A DNA stretch of 8,988 nt, from assembly GCA_030040755.1 (NCBI GenBank), contig JASHTC010000151.1, forward strand, positions 1-8,988. Reading direction: 5' to 3'. The DNA is from Thermoplasmata archaeon. GTDB taxonomy: Archaea; Thermoplasmatota; Thermoplasmata; Lutacidiplasmatales; UBA184. Position 1 is the stretch's first letter. Every line of letters starts with the position of its first letter. Positions 1 through 7,500 of this stretch are shown here, in pieces. The translations under genes were made by a program, and so were the position numbers. The notes under the pieces are model-generated. The model had not been told where the DNA came from, made no database searches, and saw only the letters and a program-made list of their open reading frames with translations.

Positions 1-1
1 G

Positions 2-2572
2 CTCCGCATCTTTGAGCGGGTCTTCCTCCTCGAGCGGGACTGGATGACCCGGATCACGATGCTGATGCTGATCGCCGGTCTCTTCTGGGGGGCGGTCGGA
101 GGGTTCGACGCCTTCGGCTTCCAGTCCCAGGTCCTCGCCTACACCAGCGGGCAGGCGCTCCACCTGTCCAACATGGAGATCTACTCCTCGCTGACCCTCC
201 ACGGCATCCGAGAGCTGTTCGGGCTGACGCAGCAGGTCGAGATGGCGATCTTCGGCGTGCTGGCGATCAACGCGCTGGGGATCGTCCCCCGCCACAAGTG
301 GACCCTCTACCTGTCGGTCGGGCTCCTCAACGCCTCGATGCTCCTGTTCGAAGGTCCGGTCTACCTGGCCCCGTTCAACGACAACTACTTCCCCGCGATC
401 GGCTGGTATTTCCTGTCCCCGCTCGGGGTCCGCGGCGAGAGCGCCTACGTCGTGAGCCCGCTCTGGTTCCTCGGCTGGGTCGCGCTGTCCGCGTCGGTGC
501 TGATCTGGACGGCCTGGATGGTCGTCCACCTCCAGGCCTGGCGGCTCAGCCGGGTCGGGGCGGCCTGGCAAAGGTTCCCGGTCTTCATGTGGTTCGTCGT
601 CGGCGGGCTCGTGCTGATGCCGATCACCTACGTCCCTCTGCTCATCTCGACCCTCTGGGACATCGGCACCGCCTACGGGGGGTGGGCGATTTCCCCCCTC
701 GTCAACCAAGTGATCTTCTGGATGTTCGGCCACTCGATCGTCTACGTACTGTTCCTGCTCCCGCTGGTCGTGCTGTACTTCCTCATCCCAATCCTCGCCC
801 GGCGGCCCGTCTACAGTTACCGGTTCGCGGTCGCCTCCGGCATCCTCTTCGTGATCTTGACCCCCCTGCTCGGGATCCACCATCTCTACCTCACGCCGCT
901 CCCGGCGCTGAGCGTCTGGCTCACGATGGCGCTCTCCTTCGCCATCATCATCCCTTCCGCCATCACGGTCTTCTCCCTCTGGATGACGCTGAAGGGGGTC
1001 CCCGCGCATCAGTGGGAGTGGAACGCGGTCTCGCTGTTCGCGCTCCTCAGCCTGGGCGGGGTGATCTTCGGGGGCCTGACGGGCCCGACCCTCGCGACGG
1101 TCCCGTGGGACGTGGACGTCCACAACAGCCTGTACGTCGTGGCTCACTTCCACGCGATCGTCATCCTCGCGATCGTGGCGGGGGCCTACGCCTTCCTCTA
1201 CGCCGCTTTCCCGATCCTGACGGGAAGGCAGTGGTTCTCCGCCTGGCTGGCGCGCGCCCACTTCGTGTTCACCCTCGTCGGAGGTGTCCTGCTCGTACTC
1301 ATGTTCGACCAGTTGGGGGACCTCGGGGTCCTCCGACGGGCGGTCATCCTCCCGCTCGTGCCGGCGATCACGCTCTACCAGCTCTGGCTGTTCATCGGGA
1401 TCGTCATCATCCTGGTCGGTCAGCTCTTCCTCGTCCTGAACGGCTTCCTCACGGTCTTCCGCGGGCGCCTCTTCAGCGCCGCGGGCCTCACCTTCGATGA
1501 GGCGGTCCGGAAGGCGGCTCAGTCGACGACCTCGTCGAGGGGCCAGGTCCCGTTCGCGGACCTCCCGTTCACCCGCGGGGTCTCCCGAGCCCGCCGGGAG
1601 CGGGCCGAGAAGGTGTGGGTCGGCTCGGTGGTGGTGCTCCTGGTGATTGTGCTCGTCGCCGCGACCCCCGGGACGTTCTCGGCATCGAACGCCATCTCCT
1701 CGCCCGGCGACTACCCGACCGGGACCGAGTTCGTGACCTTGGTCGGGCAGCAGTATTACTGGGCGGCCCAGGAACGCGGCGCGGTCGTGGGCTCGTTCGA
1801 CAACGCGATCGTGGCCTATGCCGGTCAGTGGGTCAGCCTCAACCTCACCGACACCGGCGCGACCCAGTCGGTCCTGATCCCCTTCCGCTCGGTCGCGCCC
1901 GTGAACGTCCAGGTCGTCCCCGGCTCCACCTCGTACGCGCTTTTCCAGGCGCCGTCCGTTCCGGGGGTCTACGGCGCCCCCGACGGCGAGTACGATGGGC
2001 CGTGGTTCGGCCAGGACGTCAGCGCGCTCATCGTGCTGCCCCCGAACGGTACGACCGCCACCCTCGCGGCGTTCGAGGACAGCGGCGCCGAGGGGGACAT
2101 CTACAGCCCCCCGGTCGACCCGGCGGCCTCGGCGTCGCTGGTCGCGAACGGGGAGGGGCTCTTCAACTACTCCGTTCCCGGACCGACGCTCGAGGCGACG
2201 GCGGGGGTCGTATCGTTCCGCTGGTCGGTCCCGCTGTCGAGCATCGGGATCAGCAACTACCTTGTGAACGTGACGTCTACCGCTTCGAACAGCCAGCAGC
2301 AGTACGTCCTCGCCCACAACGGCAGCCTCCCCGACCGGTTCGGGGTCTATGCCATCGACCCGTCGACCGGGCTCGTGCCGATCCTGCAGGCTCCCTTGCT
2401 CGTCGGGCCGACGGTGACCGAACAGGCCAACCTGACCGCCGGAGTGTATCTGTACGGCCTCGTTTCGCCCGTCTCGTACTCGTACGACCCAAACGGAGAA
2501 TCGTCGACGGGCACGGGGAGCAACACCGGGTTCGTGATGGGCCTGTGGGGCGCGCTCTGGGTGGACCCATGA
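2..2572 (+). CDS. Fused haem-copper terminal oxidase, subunit I + CuA-less subunit II, probable quinol oxidase (5'-partial)
   Basis: Membrane terminal oxidase that should reduce O2 to water and conserve energy as a proton gradient. The reading frame is open to the left edge with GC-rich third positions, so the true start is probably upstream; the first in-window ATG is at 44, and residue numbers count from it. Residues 1-475 are subunit I: low-spin haem His in TLHG (H53), CuB His in FGHSIVY (H230) with the cross-link Tyr (Y234), CuB pair HH (279-280), and the haem ligands in AHFH (H368, H370). GHxIVY and the following LLP pattern match B-type (ba3/SoxB) enzymes. A membrane helix near 524-540 anchors a subunit II cupredoxin (about 560-667; GQQYYW, then VPGSTSY) in which the CuA Cys, His and Met ligands are absent. 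A second cupredoxin-like domain fills 705-842. Quinol as donor is inferred from the missing CuA. It overlaps the next gene as ATGA. Confidence 0.92.
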   Translation, partial: LRIFERVFLLERDWMTRITMLMLIAGLFWGAVGGFDAFGFQSQVLAYTSGQALHLSNMEIYSSLTLHGIRELFGLTQQVEMAIFGVLAINALGIVPRHKWTLYLSVGLLNASMLLFEGPVYLAPFNDNYFPAIGWYFLSPLGVRGESAYVVSPLWFLGWVALSASVLIWTAWMVVHLQAWRLSRVGAAWQRFPVFMWFVVGGLVLMPITYVPLLISTLWDIGTAYGGWAISPLVNQVIFWMFGHSIVYVLFLLPLVVLYFLIPILARRPVYSYRFAVASGILFVILTPLLGIHHLYLTPLPALSVWLTMALSFAIIIPSAITVFSLWMTLKGVPAHQWEWNAVSLFALLSLGGVIFGGLTGPTLATVPWDVDVHNSLYVVAHFHAIVILAIVAGAYAFLYAAFPILTGRQWFSAWLARAHFVFTLVGGVLLVLMFDQLGDLGVLRRAVILPLVPAITLYQLWLFIGIVIILVGQLFLVLNGFLTVFRGRLFSAAGLTFDEAVRKAAQSTTSSRGQVPFADLPFTRGVSRARRERAEKVWVGSVVVLLVIVLVAATPGTFSASNAISSPGDYPTGTEFVTLVGQQYYWAAQERGAVVGSFDNAIVAYAGQWVSLNLTDTGATQSVLIPFRSVAPVNVQVVPGSTSYALFQAPSVPGVYGAPDGEYDGPWFGQDVSALIVLPPNGTTATLAAFEDSGAEGDIYSPPVDPAASASLVANGEGLFNYSVPGPTLEATAGVVSFRWSVPLSSIGISNYLVNVTSTASNSQQQYVLAHNGSLPDRFGVYAIDPSTGLVPILQAPLLVGPTVTEQANLTAGVYLYGLVSPVSYSYDPNGESSTGTGSNTGFVMGLWGALWVDP

Positions 2573-2796
2573 GCGGCCCGCCGGACGCGACGCCCCCGGC
2601 GCGCCGTACCTGGGCCAGCCCGTTCGCGGTCTTCGGGGCCGTCGCCGCCCTCGCGGTCGGCGGGGCCGTCTGGGAGATGCTCTACTACGCCTCTACACCG
2701 GCGCTCGCTCCCGCCTCGCTCGGCACCACGCTCGGGATCGTCGCGGCGGTGGTGGTCTTGTTCATCCTGGCGGTCGTCGCCCCGCCGAACGAGTGA
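2569..2796 (+). CDS. Small two-helix membrane protein, putative oxidase accessory subunit
   Basis: A 75-residue protein whose ATG (2569-2571) overlaps the TGA (2570-2572) of the oxidase gene, the classic ATGA arrangement for coupled translation. After a short polar Pro/Arg-rich N-terminus there are two hydrophobic segments, about residues 17-36 (AVFGAVAALAVGGAVW) and 51-71 (LGTTLGIVAAVVVLFILAVV). They are separated by a short Pro/Ala-rich loop, and the protein ends at PPNE. No family motif is recognisable. Size, topology and coupling suggest a small structural or assembly subunit of the terminal oxidase, comparable in role to the small subunits of ba3 or Dox-type oxidases; that role is inferred from context alone. 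The last 35 bases overlap the 3' end of the convergent tsr3 gene. Confidence 0.75.
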   Translation: MSGPPDATPPARRTWASPFAVFGAVAALAVGGAVWEMLYYASTPALAPASLGTTLGIVAAVVVLFILAVVAPPNE

Positions 2797-3469
2797 CCTC
2801 GGCGGCTCGCCGGGATTGGCCCCCGGAACGGCTCGGCCCGCCGGGCCTCGAGGCCGCCGAGTGGGGCCCGCGCCGCGCGTCGGACGAAGGGGCCGACGGG
2901 GGTGGGCCGAAGAGCCCCCGCTCGAGAGCGAGCACGTCGTCCGGGCCGGGCGCCGCGGAGTAGGCCGCCAGGCGCTCCCGATTGATCTCGAGGAACCCGG
3001 GACCCCCGCGGAACCCGCCGAGGAGCTCGGAGGCCTGGAGCGGGCGGCCGAGCAGGTAGAGGGCGGCGCTCAGGGCCTCCACCGTGTTCAGCTCGGCGAC
3101 CCGCCCGTAGTGGTGCGGGTTGGCGGCGACCAGGATCGGGAGACGGCGGTGACGTCCGGCGCGGGGGCTGCGGGGCGAGTCGGGCAGGCGACCGCGGGCG
3201 GCCAGGCGGTTCCAGGAGCAGTCCACGGCCAGCAACCCGCCGCGCTCGGCGGCCGTGCGGTCCTCGGCGGAGAGGGGCTCTCGCGCGTACGGGTCGAGCA
3301 CGACCGGGGCGGGGTACAGCGGTCTTCCCCGGGGGATCCGCCGCGCCCGCCGCCACTGGAGGAGTCGCCGCCCGGTGCACGCCTTCGGGTGGTCGTCTCC
3401 CGTGACCTCGAGGAAGAGGGGAAGGCGGGACTCAGGCGGGGGGGGCCGCGTATTCCCGGAAGATGCCAT
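2762..3469 (-). CDS. tsr3: Tsr3 (DUF367) 16S/18S rRNA aminocarboxypropyltransferase
   Basis: Transfers the 3-amino-3-carboxypropyl group of S-adenosylmethionine to a hypermodified pseudouridine of small-subunit rRNA, a late step of ribosome maturation in archaea and eukaryotes. The 235-residue product carries family blocks in order: DDHPKACTGRRL (25-36), VVLDPYAREPLS (56-67), AVDCSW (81-86), LPILVAANPHHYGR (110-123), LNTVEALSAALYLLG (127-141) and the FLEINRERLAAYSAA end. Family similarity finishes near residue 187; the last 48 or so residues are Pro/Ser/Arg/Gly-rich and look disordered. The ATG at 3469 is the only canonical in-frame start close to the first conserved block, and a GGGAG motif lies four bases upstream. 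It adds about 15 residues before the conserved part and overlaps the upstream aldolase gene by 38 bases, suggesting one transcript. The 3' end overlaps the convergent small membrane gene by 35 bases. Confidence 0.88.
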   Translation of the reverse strand: MASSGNTRPPPPESRLPLFLEVTGDDHPKACTGRRLLQWRRARRIPRGRPLYPAPVVLDPYAREPLSAEDRTAAERGGLLAVDCSWNRLAARGRLPDSPRSPRAGRHRRLPILVAANPHHYGRVAELNTVEALSAALYLLGRPLQASELLGGFRGGPGFLEINRERLAAYSAAPGPDDVLALERGLFGPPPSAPSSDARRGPHSAASRPGGPSRSGGQSRRAAEVTRSAGRRPPG

Positions 3470-4412
3470 GGATCTCCCGCGTGATGCGGAGCGCATCGGC
3501 CCGCGGTCGCTGCCAGAGGTTCCGGCCGAAGATGATCCCGGTGGCGCCCGCGTCCATCGAAGCTCGAACCTTCTGGAGGAGGTCGGCGTCGTCCACCTTC
3601 TCGCCGCCGGACACGAGGACCAGGGCACGCCCCGCGCTCTCGACGACCTTGCGGAACGCCTCGAACGGACCGAGGTTGAGGGTGTTGTACGGGGGCGGGC
3701 TCTCGGAGTCCTTCTCGGAGTGAACGGGGTAGTTGACCTTCACCACGTCGGCCCCCAGCTCGAGCGCCACGCGGGCGGCGTAATCGATCGCGTACAGGCT
3801 CTCCTTGCCTCCCTTCTTCGCGACCGCCTCGCCGCGGGGATAGGCCCAGACGACCACCGGCATACCGAGCCGCTGGGCGTCCTGGCGCACGTCCAGGAAC
3901 TGGCGGAAGTCACGGTCCTGGGCGGGCGAGCCGACGTAGACCGTGTAGCCGACCGCGTCCGCCCCCAGGCGCACCGCGTCCTCGACCGTGCCCGTGAGCG
4001 GGCTGAACGACTGCGCGTCCGAGGGGATCGCGGTCTTGCCGTTCAGCTTCAGGATCAGCGGGACGTCCCCCGCGTACTCGTGGAAGTACTTCCCGGCGAG
4101 GCCGATGTGGAGCGCGATCGCGCTGAAGCGTCCCTCCTTCGCGAGCTCGTACTGGTACTGCGGGTCCAAGGAAGCCGGGTTCTCGAAGAAGTCGATCGGC
4201 CCGTGCTCGAGCCCTTGGTCGATGGGGAGCACGAGCAGGGTGCCCCCCCCGGGGCCATACTCGTAAAGGAGTCGCTTCAGTCGGGTCCGCTTGCCCGGGG
4301 AGAGCCCCAGCTGGGAGAGTGCCGGCCGGGGATACCGCCGGGCCACGGCGGACGGGAGTCGGGTCGAGGGAGTGGGGAGGGATTGGGGAGCTCGGGCGGA
4401 TGGCTCGCTCAT
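3432..4412 (-). CDS. Class I fructose-bisphosphate aldolase (archaeal FbaB/DhnA type)
   Basis: Cytoplasmic enzyme that reversibly splits fructose 1,6-bisphosphate into dihydroxyacetone phosphate and glyceraldehyde 3-phosphate through a Schiff base. The 326-residue product shows LVLPIDQGLEHGP (60-72), PLILKLNGKT (118-127), DAVRLGADAVGYTVYVGS (145-162), VVVWAYPRG (186-194), LGADVVKVNYP (219-229, with K225 the likely Schiff-base lysine), and the phosphate-binding blocks VLVSGGEK (265-272) and GIIFGRNLWQ (292-301). The closeness to FbaB-like enzymes, including the GYTVYVGS and YPRG blocks, favours aldolase over the shorter DhnA-type ADH synthase of archaeal aromatic biosynthesis. The first 38 or so residues are a Pro/Ser/Arg-rich extension; a GTG at codon 23 is an alternative start, but a TATA-like box about 35 bases upstream fits the ATG at 4412. 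Its 3' end overlaps tsr3 by 38 bases. Confidence 0.92.
   Translation of the reverse strand: MSEPSARAPQSLPTPSTRLPSAVARRYPRPALSQLGLSPGKRTRLKRLLYEYGPGGGTLLVLPIDQGLEHGPIDFFENPASLDPQYQYELAKEGRFSAIALHIGLAGKYFHEYAGDVPLILKLNGKTAIPSDAQSFSPLTGTVEDAVRLGADAVGYTVYVGSPAQDRDFRQFLDVRQDAQRLGMPVVVWAYPRGEAVAKKGGKESLYAIDYAARVALELGADVVKVNYPVHSEKDSESPPPYNTLNLGPFEAFRKVVESAGRALVLVSGGEKVDDADLLQKVRASMDAGATGIIFGRNLWQRPRADALRITREIHGIFREYAAPPA
3474..3478 (-). promoter_or_regulatory. Ribosome binding site for tsr3
   Basis: GGGAG on the minus strand, four bases before the ATG at 3469, inside the aldolase coding sequence. It supports the overlapping start for tsr3, since no ATG, GTG or TTG lies in frame between that ATG and the first conserved block. 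Confidence 0.5.
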
Positions 4413-4446
4413 GGAGATTCCTACGCTCCAAGAACCCAGAGGCGCG

Positions 4447-4455
4447 ATTTAAGAG
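4447..4455 (-). promoter_or_regulatory. TATA-like box of the aldolase-tsr3 transcript
   Basis: Minus-strand CTCTTAAAT is an isolated AT-rich patch in very GC-rich sequence, centred about 39 bases before the aldolase ATG. Archaeal transcription starts roughly 25 bases downstream of the box, which would give a leader of about a dozen bases. It sits in the 154-base divergent gap (4413-4566). The core TTTAA is nearly symmetrical, so use in the other direction cannot be excluded. Confidence 0.5.
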
Positions 4456-4527
4456 TTGGTCCCCGGCGAACCACGGCCTCCCTCGCCGTGTCGGAGGGAC
4501 ATCCGGTCGGACCACCACTTTCCGAAC

Positions 4528-4535
4528 CCTTATCA
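4528..4535 (+). promoter_or_regulatory. TATA-like box of the surface-protein gene
   Basis: CCTTATCA lies about 35 bases before the GTG at 4567. With the usual archaeal spacing, transcription would begin near 4558, leaving a leader of about nine bases. That supports the GTG at 4567 over the in-frame GTG at 4543 and TTG at 4456. The match to the TATA consensus is weak. Confidence 0.4.
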
Positions 4536-4566
4536 CCCCGGGGTGGAAGACGGAGATAGGTGCATC

Positions 4567-7500
4567 GTGGCTCCTCTCCCGGCCGCCACCCCATCCTCCG
4601 GGCCACGCCCGAGCCGTCGGCGAGGTCTGGCCCGAGCCGTGGCCGCGGCCCTGCTCGTCGGCGGGTTCCTGCTCTCGACGGTCGCGGGCACCGCACTGGC
4701 CCTCCCGACCCCCGAGAAGGGAGGGGGCGCGGGAGTCGTGCCATGGCGCACGGTCCGGCTGGGAGACGCCGGGACTCCCGGGGCCTCGCCCGCCCGCCCC
4801 GGCCCGGCCTCCGCGCGCATCGACTCGGTGATGGATACCTTGGACCCCGTGAACGACTGGCTCTATCCCGGCGGTCAGACCCCGCCGGTGCAGAGCGACC
4901 CTCAGCTCGTGGTGTACGACCCCGGCAACGGAGACCTCTACGTCCGGGGGAACCTCGGAGCGACCCTGAGCGTGGTCAACGCCTCGCAGGACCGGGTGCT
5001 CACCGCCCTGACGGTCGGAGCGGGCGGAAGCGGCTCGCTTCCCAACCTCCCCACCGTCGCCGTCGACCCGACGAACGGCCTGGTGTACGAGACCAACGAC
5101 CAGCTCGAGACCCTCGGGGTGATCAACGGCACGACCAACACCATCGCCGGCGAGATCGGGTTGGGGGCGGGACCCGGAGGCATCGTCTTCGACCCGACCA
5201 ACGGGAACCTCTACACCTCGAACTGGGCGAGCGACAACGTGAGCGTAGTCTCCGGGGAGACGAACCGCCTCGTTACCAGCATCCCCGTCGGGCACGAGCC
5301 GGGGGCGATCCTCTTCGACCCCAACGACAACGAGGTCTTCGTCTCGAACTTCGCCTCCGGAAACGTCTCGGTGATCGACGCGGCGACCGAGAAGGTGGTC
5401 GCGAGCCCGACCTCGGGGTCCCCGGGGAGCGAGCCCGTGGCCCTGGGCCTCGACACGGTGGACGACCTGGTGGCGGTGGTCGACTCGGGCACGGGGAACG
5501 TGACGGTGCTCAACGGAACGACGAACGCCGCGGTCGCCACGGTCTCCCTCGGGAGCGGGGCCCGGCCCAGCTCCGCCTCGTTCGACCCCACGGCCAACGT
5601 TTTCCTGATCGCGAACGGAGGGGCGAGCGCGCACAACGTCACGATCCTCGAGGAGCCGGGGAGCATCCCGACGGGCAACATCGAGATCGGGAACGACTCC
5701 CAGGGGGCGGTCTACGATGTCCACAGCGGGGACCTCTACGTCGCCAGCTACGGCTCGGGCAACATCAGCGTGGTCGGACTGCCCGCCGGCCTGCTCGTTG
5801 AGACCGTCACGACCGACAACGGTCCCCAGGCCCTCGCGGTGGATGCGTCCAACGGGGACGTCTTCGTCGCGAACGAGGGGTCCGCCTCCTCGGACGCGAA
5901 CCTGACGCTGATCGCCTGGCCGGGTCTCGCGTCCTCGGCCTCGATCCGTCTGTCGACCTACCCGACCGGACTGACGGCCGCTCCGAACGGGGAGGTGTAC
6001 GCCACCGACTACGGGGGCTCCGCCGCGCTCCTCGTGAACGAGTCGACCAACCTCGTGACGGGAACCGCTGCGGCATCGGCCAACCCGGGCGCCTCCGCCT
6101 TCGACCCGGCCAGCAACTACCTGTATCTCGCGAGTCCGCCCTCCGGCGACGTCACCGTCGATACCGCCTCGGGAGTGCCCGTCGCGGCCGTCCCCGGCCT
6201 GGGGGTGGGTTCGCTCGGGCTGGCCTACGACCCCGCGGACGGTGACGTCTACGTCTCCAACAACGAGAGCGGCAACCTCACCCTCGTGGACGCCGCGACC
6301 CACACCGTCCGGCAAGTGGTCAGGGTGGCGCCGGGTGCCAGCCTCGGTACGGAGATCTACGACCCGGCCAACTCCACCGTGTGGGTCGCCGACGACACGT
6401 CGCACAACGTCACGGTCGTCCGGGGGAACGCGACGGTCTCCTCCCTTCAGGTCGGTGCGGAACCTTCGTCGTTCGCCTACGACCCGACGAACGACACCAT
6501 CTTTGTCGCGAACTCCGGCTCGGGCAACCTCAGCGTCTTCAACGCCACCACCGACCGGCTGGTCCACACCGTCGCCTCCTCCGGGGCCGACTACCTGGCC
6601 TACGATGCCGACGCGAACGCCGTGTACGTAGCGTCCTCCGGGAGCGGGGAGGTCTACGCCTACAACGCCTCGACGTACGGACCGCTCGGGTCGCCCGTGC
6701 TGATCGCGGGGTCCGCCGGGTCGGGCGGCATCGCCTACGGGGCGACCAGCGGGGACGTGTACGTCGCGAACGCCGCTTCCAACACGATCTCGATCCTGTC
6801 GGCTGTCGGCGTGTATCCGGTCTCGTTCGTCGAGACGGGCCTCCCGAGCGGCACTCCCTGGGGCGTGAGCCTGAACGGCACGTCGAACGAGTCGAGCACC
6901 CCCACCGTCGGCTTCGCCGAGCCGAACGGGACCTTTCCGGTCGCGGTCGACCCCGTGACCTGGTACACGGCCAACATCACGACCTCCTCGGTGACGGTGC
7001 ACGACGGGCCCGTGCAGGTGGAGGTGGGGTTCACTGGCTCCTCCTACCCGGTGACCTTCGTGGAATCGGGGTTGGCGACGGGGAGCCGGTGGTCGGTCAC
7101 GCTCAACGCCTCCACCCAGTCGTCGACGGACACCACGGTTGCGTTCTCGGAGCCGAACGGGGCCTACAGCTACTCAGTCGCCGCGGTCGCCGGCTACACC
7201 GTCTCCCCTCCGTCGTCGGGGACAGTGACGGTGGCCTACGGACCGCAGACGCTCGACGTCGTCTTCCTCCCCCTTCCCGGAACCTACACCATCTCCTTCG
7301 TCGAGACCGGCCTCCCCGCGGGCACGAACTGGTCCGTCTCCCTCGAGTCGTCGACCCGGTACTCGCAGACCGACACGATCATCTTCACCGAGCCGGACGG
7401 CTCGTACCCGTTCACCCTCGGAGCGGTCACCGGATACTCGGCTTCGGCCGCCCCGGTGAGCCCGGCGGAGGTGTCGGGTGCGAACGACGAGGTGGAGGTC

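Noticed and set aside
1615..2568. Upstream part of a 393-codon plus-strand frame that ends at 2796
   Set aside because: It overlaps the oxidase subunit II region in another frame with Arg-rich junk; only the section from the ATG at 2569 looks like a real membrane protein.
3255..4559. A 434-codon plus-strand open frame opposite tsr3 and the aldolase
   Set aside because: Both minus-strand genes show strong family motifs over the same bases; this frame gives Arg/Glu/Val-rich sequence without domains.
4456..4566. N-terminal extension of the surface protein from the TTG at 4456
   Set aside because: It would place 37 extra charged residues ahead of a normal signal peptide and would read through the predicted TATA box; the GTG at 4567 fits better.
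4897..6807. DNA-level tandem repeat or CRISPR-like array
   Set aside because: The repeats are conserved only as protein, have variable length and diverged bases, and lie in one open frame.
3910..7002. A 1030-codon open frame on the minus strand opposite the surface-protein gene
   Set aside because: It lies antisense to a clear multi-repeat protein and runs on across the promoter gap into the aldolase gene in another frame. Its product is Arg/Gly/Asp/Val-rich with no motif, the expected shadow of GC-rich codons.
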